A stretch of DNA of 64,000 nucleotides from positions 62,001-126,000 of the forward strand of contig NZ_CAKMTJ010000001.1 of assembly GCF_928392795.1 (NCBI RefSeq), written 5' to 3'. The notes beneath the pieces were generated by a model. It ran no database searches and had not been told where the DNA came from. It was given only the letters and a program-made list of their open reading frames with translations. Below, in pieces: positions 50,934 through 59,046 of this stretch; position 1 is the first letter of the stretch, and every line of letters begins with the position of its first letter. This DNA is from Rothia nasimurium. Its GTDB lineage: Bacteria > Actinomycetota > Actinomycetes > Actinomycetales > Micrococcaceae. The translations under genes were made by a program, and so were the position numbers.

Positions 50934-52061
50934 ATGACCGACATCCAGATTGGTATGTCCAAGCGCGCCCGCCGCACCTACTCACTCGATGAAATCGCCC
51001 TGGTACCCACCCGCCGTACCCGCGATGCCCATGACGTGAACCTTAGCTGGCAGATTGACGCGTTCAAGTTCGACACCCCCATCATCGGTGCCCCCATGGA
51101 CTCTGTGATGTCACCGGCTACCGCCATTGCCCTGGGCAAGCTCGGTGGGCTCGGCGTCCTCAACCTTGAGGGCCTGTGGACCCGCTACGAGGACCCCCAG
51201 CCCCTCTTTGAGGAAATCAATGCTCTCCCCGCAGACGACGCTCCTGCCGCTACCCGCCGTATGCAGGAAATCTACGCTGAGCCCATCAAGGCAGAGCTGA
51301 TTACTGCCCGCCTGGCAGAGATCCGTGACTCGGGTGTCATTGTCGCAGGCTCACTGACCCCCCAGAACACCCAGGAGTTCTACCAGACCGTGGTCAAGGC
51401 TGGCGTTGACCTCTTTGTTATTCGCGGTGCAGCAGTATCTGCCCAGCACGTCTCCTCCCGCCATGAACCCCTGGACCTCAAGAAGTTCATCTACGAGCTG
51501 GACGTGCCTGTGATGGTCGGTGGCGTCACCGGCTATACCCCGGCGATGCACCTGATGCGCACAGGCGCTGCCGGTGTGCTGGTCGGTTTTGGTGGCGGGG
51601 CTGCCCTGACCACCCGCCGCGGCTTGGGCATTCAGGCTGCCATGGCCACCGCAATTTCCGATGTCGCTGCTGCTCGTTCTGACTACCTGGATGAATCAGG
51701 CGGCCGCTACGTGCACGTGATTGCGGACGGCTCCCTGGGCCGCTCCGGCGATATGGTCAAGGCTCTGGCTATGGGCGCGGACGCCGTCATGATTGGTGCC
51801 CCCCTGGCCCGAGCTGCCGAAGCTCCCGGTGCTGGCTGGTACTGGGGCAACGAGGCCCACTCGGCCGATTTCCCCCGCGGTATCCGCACCTACCAGGGCA
51901 CTGTTGGCTCGCTCGAAGAGGTACTGTACGGCCCATCTGCCTACACCGACGGCAGCGCCAACCTGGTTGGCGCTCTCAAGCGTGCTCTGGCGACCTGCGG
52001 CTACACCGACCTCAAGTCCTTCCAGCGTATCGACGTCAACGTCACCCCCTACGTCAAGTAG
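50934..52061 (+). CDS. guaB3: IMP dehydrogenase-related protein GuaB3
   Basis: The 375-residue protein belongs to the GuaB3 group, paralogues without CBS domains (MSKRARRTYSLDEIALVPTR, PIIGAPMDSVMSPATAIALG). The catalytic GSICTT loop of GuaB is not found, so classical IMPDH activity is unlikely; related proteins may act as GMP reductase. ATG at 50934 with AAAGGAAG upstream is preferred over a frame from 50859. Confidence 0.9.
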   Translation: MTDIQIGMSKRARRTYSLDEIALVPTRRTRDAHDVNLSWQIDAFKFDTPIIGAPMDSVMSPATAIALGKLGGLGVLNLEGLWTRYEDPQPLFEEINALPADDAPAATRRMQEIYAEPIKAELITARLAEIRDSGVIVAGSLTPQNTQEFYQTVVKAGVDLFVIRGAAVSAQHVSSRHEPLDLKKFIYELDVPVMVGGVTGYTPAMHLMRTGAAGVLVGFGGGAALTTRRGLGIQAAMATAISDVAAARSDYLDESGGRYVHVIADGSLGRSGDMVKALAMGADAVMIGAPLARAAEAPGAGWYWGNEAHSADFPRGIRTYQGTVGSLEEVLYGPSAYTDGSANLVGALKRALATCGYTDLKSFQRIDVNVTPYVK

Positions 52062-52072
52062 ATGATGGCCCC

Positions 52073-52109
52073 AGCCCCGTGCCCCTAGCTTTTCTAGGCG
52101 CACGGGGCT
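52073..52109 (+). terminator. Hairpin after guaB3
   Basis: AGCCCCGTGCCCCTAG (52073-52088) pairs with CTAGGCGCACGGGGCT (52094-52109) with one mismatch and a 5-base loop. There is no T run, so it may be partial. Confidence 0.65.
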
Positions 52110-52151
52110 GACCTGCTTTCGTCCTCCCGTCTCAAGCCGAAAAGAGCAAAC

Positions 52152-53099
52152 GTGCTAAAAACCGCTTTGACCCCCCGCTGGCTCCTCGGACTGCTCCTGG
52201 TGCTAGCGCTGGCTAGTGGTTTCGTCATGCTCAGCAAGTGGCAGATTAACGCCTCTACCCTGGGGCAGGTCACCGCAGACCCGGCTAAGGACCAGGTGCG
52301 CCCCTATAGTCGGGTACTCCAGGCCCATGACGCACTGAACATGTCTGAAGTCGACACCGTGGTTGAGGCAACCGGCAGCTATGTGCCGGGATCCACCTAC
52401 CTGGTGGAAAACAAGCTGAAGGACGGTGCCGAGGGCTACTGGCTGGTCAGCCTCTTCGTTCCTGACGATAGTCAGCAGGTAAGCACCAGCCTGGGGGAGG
52501 GGCCCCGCGGTATCGTCGTGGCCCGCGCCTGGACCCCCAGCGCGGAGATTCCCGCTGAGCCCACCGGCACCGTGACCATCGCCGGGCGGGTTGTGGGTAA
52601 CGACGCTCCGCTCACCAGCAAGGACGTCAGCGAAGAGAACCGAGGGAAAGGCCGAGTGCTTGCCTCCGCCAACTCCTCTTACCTGACCAACGTCTGGAAC
52701 GCTGCCCTCTTCAACGGCATCTTGACCCTTGACTCTGAAAGCAGCGGGGCCACTCCGCTCACCGACCAGGGCACCATCGCTGCTACCGCAACCCTGCTCG
52801 ATAGCAGCGGCGTCCTCCAGCCTATCCGCGCTGAGCAGGTCACCGACGAAACCGTTGACTGGCTCAACATCTTCTACGCCCTTGAATGGCTGGTCTTTGC
52901 GGGCTTCGCCCTCTACCTCTGGTACCGCCTGCTCAAAGACTCGGTCGAAAAGACCACAGACCCCACCCTCTACTTCGAATACGAGGGGCAGTACTGGGTC
53001 GATGAAGAAACCGGCCGCCCCTACTACTGGGACCCGGCAGATCAGGCTTACTACTACTTTGATGATATTCAGGACGCCCCCGCCCCACCTGCCCGGTAG
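52152..53099 (+). CDS. SURF1-family cytochrome oxidase assembly protein
   Basis: The 315-residue protein has the SURF1 layout: a first membrane helix (WLLGLLLVLALASGFVMLSK) followed by WQI, a long outside domain with VEATGSYVPGSTYLV and VVARAWTPS, and a second helix near residue 240 (FYALEWLVFAGFALYLWYRL). A charged and Tyr-rich C-terminal tail is extra. SURF1 proteins help insert haem into terminal oxidases. No oxidase genes are nearby. GTG start. Confidence 0.8.
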   Translation: MLKTALTPRWLLGLLLVLALASGFVMLSKWQINASTLGQVTADPAKDQVRPYSRVLQAHDALNMSEVDTVVEATGSYVPGSTYLVENKLKDGAEGYWLVSLFVPDDSQQVSTSLGEGPRGIVVARAWTPSAEIPAEPTGTVTIAGRVVGNDAPLTSKDVSEENRGKGRVLASANSSYLTNVWNAALFNGILTLDSESSGATPLTDQGTIAATATLLDSSGVLQPIRAEQVTDETVDWLNIFYALEWLVFAGFALYLWYRLLKDSVEKTTDPTLYFEYEGQYWVDEETGRPYYWDPADQAYYYFDDIQDAPAPPAR

Positions 53100-53171
53100 G
53101 GGCTAGCTGGCCCACCGGCGTCCGCCCACCACCGAACAGACCACCCATACCAGCTAAGGGAGAAACCAGCT

Positions 53172-53723
53172 GTGAGCGAGAACCCCACTCCGCGCCCCGT
53201 CCACCGTACCGATGGCAAGAAAGTAACCCTCGCTGAGGGAGCCACCGAAACCAATGCCGCAGGCGGTTTTACCGTTCGCAAGAAATTCGGCGGAACCGAG
53301 TCACAGATTCGCGGGGCCCTGACCTTCTACAAGTGGTGCGCCTGGATTTCAGGCACCTTCTTGCTGCTATTGGTTGCCGAAATGATCAGCCGTTACATCT
53401 TCGGCTACGACCTGGTGGCCGGTGGCGTAGATGCCCAAACCGGTGAAACCGTGGCCCTGGGCTGGCTCAACCTCGAGACCGGCAACCTGCACGGGGGCCT
53501 GAACATCTCCACATGGATCCTGATTATTCACGGCTGGTTCTATGTCGTCTACCTCCTCTCCTGCTTCCGCCTCTGGCTGCTTATGCGCTGGGCTCTGCCC
53601 CAGATGATTGTCATGGCCCTGGGCGGTGTGGTTCCCTTCCTCTCCTTCATCGTGGAACGCCGCATCTACGCAGAAACCCTGGCCCTACTGGCAGCCAACC
53701 CGCAGGCCACCAAACGTTACTAG
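53172..53723 (+). CDS. DUF3817 membrane protein
   Basis: The 183-residue protein has a charged N-terminal ~55 residues and then three or four membrane helices (WISGTFLLLLVAEMISRYIF, ILIIHGWFYVVYLLSCFRLW, MIVMALGGVVPFLSFIVERR). It resembles the DUF3817 family, which has no known function and is often near guaA in this group. GTG start, 72 bases after the SURF1-family gene. Confidence 0.75.
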   Translation: MSENPTPRPVHRTDGKKVTLAEGATETNAAGGFTVRKKFGGTESQIRGALTFYKWCAWISGTFLLLLVAEMISRYIFGYDLVAGGVDAQTGETVALGWLNLETGNLHGGLNISTWILIIHGWFYVVYLLSCFRLWLLMRWALPQMIVMALGGVVPFLSFIVERRIYAETLALLAANPQATKRY

Positions 53724-53795
53724 GTCTAGCGCTTCCCTGCACTAGAATAGAACCCAAGGATTACCCTTCAACCCCAACCGAAAAGGTATATACCT

Positions 53796-55388
53796 GTGAC
53801 TACCCACAACCCCATCGAGGAGCTCGAAGAGCGCCCCGTACTGGTCGTTGACTACGGCGCCCAGTACGCGCAGCTCATCGCGCGCCGCGTGCGTGAGGCC
53901 GGTGTCTACTCGGAGCTGGTTCCTCACACCATGCCCACCGAGAAGATGCTCGCCAAGAACCCGGCTGCAATTATTCTGTCTGGTGGCCCCTCATCCGTAT
54001 ACGAGGACGGCGCCCCCAAGGGCGACATCGCCATGTTTGAAGCGGGCGTACCCGTTTTCGGTATCTGCTACGGCTTCCAGGTCATGGCCCAGACCCTCGG
54101 CGGTACCGTCGCTAAGACCGGCCTGCGCGAATACGGCGCAACCGACGCCGTGGTCTGTGCAGAGAACTCTTCCTTCCTGACCGGTACCCCCAAGACCCAG
54201 AACGTCTGGATGAGCCACGGCGATTCTGTCTCTGAAGCCCCCGCAGGTTTCGAGGTGCTGGCCCAGACCCCCGGCGCAGCCGTTGCAGCCTTCGTCGATG
54301 AGAAGCGCAAGTTCGGTGGCGTGCAGTGGCACCCCGAGGTTAAGCACTCCGACTACGGCCAGGTTGCCCTGGAGAACTTCCTCTTCAACGTAGCGGGTCT
54401 GAAGAAGACCTGGTCAACCGGCAACATTATCGAAGAGCAGGTCGCTAAGATTCGCGAGCAGGTTGGCGATGACCAGGTCATCTGCGCCCTGTCCGGCGGC
54501 GTTGACTCATCTGTTGCCGCAGCCCTGGTCCACAAGGCTGTGGGTGATCAGCTCACCTGCTTCTTCATCGACCACGGTCTGCTGCGCGAGGGCGAACGTG
54601 AACAGGTTGAGCAGGATTACGCTTCAACCATGGGTATCAAGGTTGTGACCATCGACGAGTCAGAGCGCTTCTTGGGCGCCCTGGCCGGTATCACCGAGCC
54701 CGAAGCTAAGCGTAAGGCGATTGGCCGCGAGTTCATCCGCTCCTTCGAAGCTGCCCAGCGCAAGCTGATTGAAGAGGCCGGTGCTGAAGGCACTGACATC
54801 AAGTTCCTGGTGCAGGGCACCCTCTACCCCGATGTTGTTGAATCTGGCGGTGGCGAGGGCGCTGCGAACATCAAGTCCCACCACAATGTGGGTGGCCTGC
54901 CCGACGACCTGCAGTTTGAGCTGGTTGAGCCCCTACGTACCCTCTTCAAGGACGAGGTTCGCGCCATTGGCCGTGAGCTGGGTGTTCCCGAGAAGATTGT
55001 TGCCCGTCAGCCTTTCCCCGGCCCCGGCCTGGGTATTCGCGTGATTGGTGAGGTCACAAAGCATAACCTGGATATCCTGCGTGCTGCTGACCTGATTGTG
55101 CGCGAGGAACTGACTGCCGCGGGCATGGACGAGGAAATCTGGCAGTGCCCCGTGGTGCTGCTGGCGGACGTCCGCTCCGTTGGTGTGCAGGGTGATGGTC
55201 GTACTTACGGTCACCCGATTGTGCTGCGCCCGGTCTCATCTGAGGACGCGATGACTGCTGACTGGTCACGCCTGCCTTATGACCTGTTGGCGAAGATTTC
55301 TAACCGGATTACGAATGAGGTTGCTGAGGTGAACCGAGTGGTTCTGGACGTGACGTCAAAGCCTCCGGGAACGATTGAGTGGGAATAA
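53796..55388 (+). CDS. guaA: GMP synthase (glutamine-hydrolysing)
   Basis: The 530-residue enzyme converts XMP to GMP. The glutaminase half has Cys ~90 in [13 protein letters not shown] and GVQWHPEV. The ATP-pyrophosphatase half has [12 protein letters not shown], and the dimerisation domain ends [14 protein letters not shown] start with AAAAGG upstream; TAGAAT near 53740 may be a -10 box. It is the last gene before the AT-rich island. Confidence 0.96.
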   Translation: MTTHNPIEELEERPVLVVDYGAQYAQLIARRVREAGVYSELVPHTMPTEKMLAKNPAAIILSGGPSSVYEDGAPKGDIAMFEAGVPVFGICYGFQVMAQTLGGTVAKTGLREYGATDAVVCAENSSFLTGTPKTQNVWMSHGDSVSEAPAGFEVLAQTPGAAVAAFVDEKRKFGGVQWHPEVKHSDYGQVALENFLFNVAGLKKTWSTGNIIEEQVAKIREQVGDDQVICALSGGVDSSVAAALVHKAVGDQLTCFFIDHGLLREGEREQVEQDYASTMGIKVVTIDESERFLGALAGITEPEAKRKAIGREFIRSFEAAQRKLIEEAGAEGTDIKFLVQGTLYPDVVESGGGEGAANIKSHHNVGGLPDDLQFELVEPLRTLFKDEVRAIGRELGVPEKIVARQPFPGPGLGIRVIGEVTKHNLDILRAADLIVREELTAAGMDEEIWQCPVVLLADVRSVGVQGDGRTYGHPIVLRPVSSEDAMTADWSRLPYDLLAKISNRITNEVAEVNRVVLDVTSKPPGTIEWE

Positions 55389-55430
55389 CAAAAATTTTCC
55401 CCAACAGGGGAAAATAAAATTTTTGTTATT
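55384..55430 (+). terminator. AT-rich inverted repeat at the guaA stop
   Basis: AATAACAAAAATTTT (55384-55398) pairs perfectly with 55416-55430, with CCCC/GGGG inside and a short bulge. The left arm contains the guaA stop codon. The T-rich right arm fits a terminator, but a 15-bp AT stem is unlike every other terminator in the window. Confidence 0.6.
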
Positions 55431-55497
55431 CCGCGAGCCTGCGAGCGGTATGACCGACTTAGCGTGGCTGCCGCTTACGGGCCTCGTATACCTGAAC

Positions 55498-55539
55498 AGC
55501 CCCCGTCCTTTCCTCCTTATGAGGGAGTGGGCGGGGGCT
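55498..55539 (-). terminator. Hairpin related to the VOC-gene terminator
   Basis: AGCCCCCG (55498-55505) and CGGGGGCT (55532-55539) form a stem with weaker inner pairing. The same hairpin occurs at 56847 behind the VOC gene, in the same orientation relative to a VOC 3' end. Confidence 0.6.
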
Positions 55540-55561
55540 GCTGTGTGGGTGCGGCTGTGCT

Positions 55562-55603
55562 TTAGCTATCGAAGTCGAACATCAGGGCGATGCCGTATTG
55601 ATT
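55562..55603 (-). pseudogene. Remnant: last codons of a VOC-family gene
   Basis: Read on the minus strand this gives NQYGIALMFDFDS and a stop, matching DKYGIAWMFNFGG plus stop at the end of the VOC gene at 56914. The following 3' sequence (to 55498) also matches that behind the VOC gene. Upstream of these ~14 codons the sequence changes abruptly to AT-rich DNA, so only the tail of a paralogue is left. Confidence 0.75.
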
Positions 55604-55810
55604 TGCTCTGGAGACTTAAAATTTTCAAAAAATACTGTAAGGCATCAGATATAAAGTATTATGTAGTCTAGGGTTCCCTCTGCATGGAATGGGTGTAGCT
55701 TTGTATAGCTGTAAACTTTTTATTAATGATATTTAGGTGGGTTAGGGTACGAGTAGCAACAGCAGATATATAGGTAAGTTATCAGTTTGCTAGGCTAGAA
55801 TAGGGGAAAA
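55604..55810. other. AT-rich left part of the island
   Basis: With the preceding 200 bases this forms the ~420-base gap after guaA. From about 55615 the sequence is AT-rich, in sharp contrast to both sides, and holds no gene; it presumably carries the promoter of the next gene (for example TATAAAGTATTATG near 55650). Confidence 0.5.
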
Positions 55811-56221
55811 TTGTTGACTAAATATTCAAATTCAGATGAAATGGACAAAAAGAGTGAACCTACATTAAAAGTTTCAGATGGTTTAATTTTTACTTTTCTG
55901 GTGTCGATCCCGTTTCAGCCATTTGGAATTTTTGGTATTTTAAATTCAACTAATCAATTTAATGCGTTGATGATTTATTTAGGCGTTGCTTTTCTTGTTG
56001 CTGTAATTCTTCAAATTTTCCGTAAGATGACAGCATTTTTGTTATTGGCAGTACTGGCAGAGTACTCTATGTTTATCCTCGGAACCAATACGGAAAGAAA
56101 TTTTGGCGTCGCGCAAATGAACTTAGTGAATATTGTAGCTACCGGTGCACTGTTTGGTGCCCTTGTTAGAGGTGTTCTGATAAGCATTTTTCCGAAAGTG
56201 CAGAAATTCTTGGGTAAGTGA
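55811..56221 (+). CDS. Unrecognised membrane protein in the AT-rich island
   Basis: I do not recognise this 136-residue protein. It starts with a charged segment (SDEMDKKSEPTLK) and then has three or four hydrophobic stretches (GLIFTFLVSIPFQPFGIFGI, MIYLGVAFLVAVILQIF, MTAFLLLAVLAEYSMFILG and VNIVATGALFGALVRGVLI). TTG start at 55811 or 55814 after AGGGG; ATG at 55841 is a later option. Codon use is AT-rich, unlike its neighbours, suggesting transfer. It converges with the next gene, 14 bases apart. Confidence 0.6.
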   Translation: MLTKYSNSDEMDKKSEPTLKVSDGLIFTFLVSIPFQPFGIFGILNSTNQFNALMIYLGVAFLVAVILQIFRKMTAFLLLAVLAEYSMFILGTNTERNFGVAQMNLVNIVATGALFGALVRGVLISIFPKVQKFLGK

Positions 56222-56235
56222 GTTGGAATTCTGTA

Positions 56236-56658
56236 TTACTCAGGAGTTGCTCCTTCGATATAGTAAACTCTTTGGAGGCTCATGAAAAGTTGCCAGTTGC
56301 CAACCTTGATTTTTACTTTCTGCCCTACCAGTTCATTTACCTTGGCAGCAAAATCTTCATTGCTCATCTTTTGAGTACCTGCATATTCGAAAGGCTGATC
56401 TCCACATTCCTCTGTGAAGAAAATAACATCTTCGCTACTGCTGTAAGACTTTGAACCAGACTTGAGGATTCCAGAATCTTTGATTGTGCATTCCATGGTC
56501 GTGTTCCAGTGTTTATTTATTGGACTTGAGAGAGTGATGAATAGGATCCCGTAAATGATAGGGGCGATAAGTAGAAAAAACAAAATGAAATCAAAAATGT
56601 CATTTGGTGTAAATTTTTTCTGAATTTTTTTGTTGATTTTACTATTCTCGGCATTCAT
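56236..56658 (-). CDS. Unrecognised single-helix membrane protein in the AT-rich island
   Basis: This 140-residue protein matches nothing I know. It has a Lys/Asn-rich N-terminus (~residues 1-22), one strong membrane helix (FDFILFFLLIAPIIYGILFI) and then an outside domain of ~95 residues with two Cys (MECTIKD and EECGDQPF) that might form a disulphide. ATG at 56658; a TTG 12 bases upstream is possible. It is AT-rich and probably foreign. The pair with the convergent gene might be functional, but no role can be named. Confidence 0.55.
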   Translation of the reverse strand: MNAENSKINKKIQKKFTPNDIFDFILFFLLIAPIIYGILFITLSSPINKHWNTTMECTIKDSGILKSGSKSYSSSEDVIFFTEECGDQPFEYAGTQKMSNEDFAAKVNELVGQKVKIKVGNWQLFMSLQRVYYIEGATPE

Positions 56659-56846
56659 TGTGGAATCCAAAATTTTAATTTGTTGGAAGCTGGGGTTGTG
56701 TGGAAATTAAATGACCGTATCGGTGCTATGCCTGGATTATGTAGCCTGATGTTAGGTGTCTCCTGGTCAGACCGTACCTTGATAATTTAGCATAGTGGAA
56801 TGCTTGCTAAGGGGAAAAGTAGAGTTGATTATTGAAATAATAAATT

Positions 56847-56898
56847 AGCCCCCGTCCCTTCCCCTAGTAGGGAAGTGAGCGGGGGGGGGGCTGTTCTG
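56847..56898 (-). terminator. Hairpin with G10 tract behind the VOC gene
   Basis: AGCCCCCGTCCCTTCCC pairs with GGGAAGTGAGCGGGGG across a short loop. The right arm contains a run of ten G (56881-56890), prone to slippage. It is downstream of the VOC gene and is the second copy of the hairpin at 55498. Confidence 0.6.
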
Positions 56899-56913
56899 CT
56901 CGTGCGGTTGTGT

Positions 56914-57264
56914 TTAGCCGCCGAAGTTGAACATCCAGGCGATGCCGTATTTGTCGGTGAGGGAACCAAAGGTGGCGCCCCAGGGGGCGGCTGTGAGGGG
57001 CTGGACGTTGGTGGCGCCGTCGGAGAGCTTGTCGAACCAGGGGCGGGCGGTTTCGACGTCCTCGGTGGGGCCGATGAGGGAAGCTTCCATGTTGGTGGTG
57101 GCCTGCGCCGGGGCTTCTGAGAGGGCAGCGCCATCTGATACGCGCAGGTTGAAGCCGTGTTCGGTAATGAGTTCGGCGTGCATGACCAGGTTTTCGTGCT
57201 CGGGGGCAACGGGGGCCTGGAAGTCCTTGAAACAGAAAAGACCATCTAAATCAGAAAAACCCAC
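56914..57264 (-). pseudogene. 5'-truncated VOC (glyoxalase-like, PhnB-type) gene
   Basis: From DFQAPVAPEHENLVMHAE on, this reads as the last ~100 residues of a VOC-family protein (ASLIGPTEDVETARPWFDK, TAAPWGATFGSLTDKYGIAW). The first ~35-40 residues of such proteins, with the first beta-strand module, are missing. The only possible start codon (GTG, 57264) lies inside a 24-bp inverted repeat with no ribosome-binding site. The gene is therefore most likely broken by the hairpin next to it. Confidence 0.65.
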
Positions 57265-57295
57265 CTGGTTCGTGGGTTTTTCCGATTTAGATGGT
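57241..57295. terminator. Long hairpin between VOC remnant and GH13 gene
   Basis: 24-base arms (57241-57264 and 57272-57295) pair with one mismatch around a 7-base loop. The core AAAAACCCAC..GTGGGTTTTT works as an intrinsic terminator in both directions, and it directly follows the stop of the minus-strand GH13 gene. One arm replaces the 5' end of the VOC gene. Confidence 0.85.
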
Positions 57296-57303
57296 ACCTA
57301 GTG

Positions 57304-59043
57304 TTAGGCGGCGATACGGTAGATTCGGGCCTCGTAGGGGCGCAGGGTCAGCTCAGCCCCAGCAGCCTGCTCGGCGGCGTCCGCGTAGTTAGCCAGCACC
57401 ACCTGGGCGTCCGCACCCTCCAGCACCTGGTAGGAGCGGGTCAGGACGCCGTCGGTAAAGTTAGCGACGACCAGCAGCTTCTCGCCCTCCCCGTGGCGCT
57501 CATAAGCGTAGACCTCAGAATCTTCGGGGTCCAAGGGTACAAAGGAGGCGTAGACCAGCAGATCTTTGAGCTCGCCCCGGCGCAGGGCTACCAGCTGCTG
57601 GTAGTAGCGCCACAGGGAATCCTCACGGTTCACAGCCTCAGCCGCGTTGATCTCGGCGTAGTTCTCATTCAGCCCAATCCAGGGGGTGCCGCTCGTAAAG
57701 CCGGCGCCGGCGTCCGCGCTCCACTGCACGGGGGTGCGGGCGTTGTCACGGCCCTTGGCGTAAATCAGGGCCATGGCCTCGTCTGCGCTCATGCGGTCGT
57801 GCTCGGTGACCATGTCGGTGTAGAAGTTGATGGAGTCGAGGTCCTTATAGTCCTCGATCGAGTCGAACTGCACGTTGGTCATGCCGAACTCTTCACCCTG
57901 ATAGATGTAGGGGGTGCCCTGCATACCGTGCAGCACGGTGGCCAGCATCTTGCCGGAGAGCTCCCGGTACTCGGGTGAATCGTTACCAAAGCGGGAGATG
58001 ACGCGGGGCTGATCGTGGTTGTTCCAGTAGAGCGAACCCCATGCCTTGCCGTCCAGCTCGGTCTGCCAGGTGTTGAGAATCTGCTTCATCTCGGTCAGCT
58101 CAACCGGCTTGCGGGACCACTTGCCCATGCCGGTCTCGGGGTCAGAGTCCAGGCCCATGTGCTCAAAGTGGAAGATCATGTGCAGCTCGTCGGTGGTGAA
58201 ACCGGAGAACTGGACGGCTTCATCGGGGCCGGTGGCGCTCATCTCGCCCACGGTCATGCAGTCGTACTTGTCGAAGGTTTCCATGTTGAGCTCGTGCATC
58301 CACTCGTGCACCTTGGTGCCGTTTTCAATCACGAACGGAATAGACGAGGAGTGCTTTTCGGGGTCGACGCTGGGGTCATCGGGCAGGCCCTCGGGCTTGG
58401 AGATGATGTTGATAGCGTCCAGGCGGAAGCCGTCGACGCCCTTATCGAGCCAGAAGGTGACCAGGTCAAAGATTTCCTGGCGGACCTTGGGGTTTTCCCA
58501 GTTGAGGTCGGGCTGCTTGCGGGAGAACATGTGTAGGTACCACTGGTCGGTGGTTTCATCGTATTCCCAGGCCGGGCCGCCGAATTCGCTGCCCCAGTTG
58601 TTGGGGGGTAGGGGCTTGCCGTCCTCATCGACGCCCGAAGAATCCCGCCAGATGTAGTAGTCGCGGTAGTCGTTATCGCGGGAGGCACGGGACTTTTCGA
58701 ACCACTCGTGCTCGTCGGAGGAGTGGTTGACCACCAGGTCCATCAGGATCTTGATACCGAGGGAGTGGGCGGTTTCGAGCATGGTATCGAAGTCGTCCAT
58801 GGTGCCGAACTCGGGCATAATAGCCCGGTAGTCGGAGATGTCGTAGCCCATGTCGTCGTTGGGGGAGGCGAAGACGGGGGAAAGCCAGATGACGTTAATT
58901 CCCAGGTCTGCCAGGTAGGGCAGGCGGGCGGTGATGCCGGGGATATCGCCGATACCGTCGCCGTTGGAGTCGTTGAAGCTGCGCGGCCAAATCTGGTAGA
59001 CGACCGCTTCCTTCCACCAGGTCTTTCCTGAATTATCTGCCAT
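57304..59043 (-). CDS. Alpha-glucosidase, GH13 (subfamily 31-like), predicted alpha-1,4 type
   Basis: The 579-residue enzyme has the full GH13 set: the Ca loop SNGDGIGD, MDLVVNHSSDEH, nucleophile Asp209 in GFRLDAINIIS, acid/base Glu267 in VGEMSATGP, and NNHDQPRVISRFG. The residue after the nucleophile is Ala210. In related enzymes a small residue there goes with alpha-1,4 and Val with alpha-1,6 cleavage, so this copy is predicted to act on maltose-type sugars. It is 3 bases after its paralogue, in one operon with it. Confidence 0.88.
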   Translation of the reverse strand: MADNSGKTWWKEAVVYQIWPRSFNDSNGDGIGDIPGITARLPYLADLGINVIWLSPVFASPNDDMGYDISDYRAIMPEFGTMDDFDTMLETAHSLGIKILMDLVVNHSSDEHEWFEKSRASRDNDYRDYYIWRDSSGVDEDGKPLPPNNWGSEFGGPAWEYDETTDQWYLHMFSRKQPDLNWENPKVRQEIFDLVTFWLDKGVDGFRLDAINIISKPEGLPDDPSVDPEKHSSSIPFVIENGTKVHEWMHELNMETFDKYDCMTVGEMSATGPDEAVQFSGFTTDELHMIFHFEHMGLDSDPETGMGKWSRKPVELTEMKQILNTWQTELDGKAWGSLYWNNHDQPRVISRFGNDSPEYRELSGKMLATVLHGMQGTPYIYQGEEFGMTNVQFDSIEDYKDLDSINFYTDMVTEHDRMSADEAMALIYAKGRDNARTPVQWSADAGAGFTSGTPWIGLNENYAEINAAEAVNREDSLWRYYQQLVALRRGELKDLLVYASFVPLDPEDSEVYAYERHGEGEKLLVVANFTDGVLTRSYQVLEGADAQVVLANYADAAEQAAGAELTLRPYEARIYRIAA

Positions 59044-59046
59044 GGT

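Noticed and set aside
56218..56454. 78-codon plus-strand frame opposite the minus-strand island gene
   Set aside because: It overlaps the better-supported minus-strand gene and has no ribosome-binding site.
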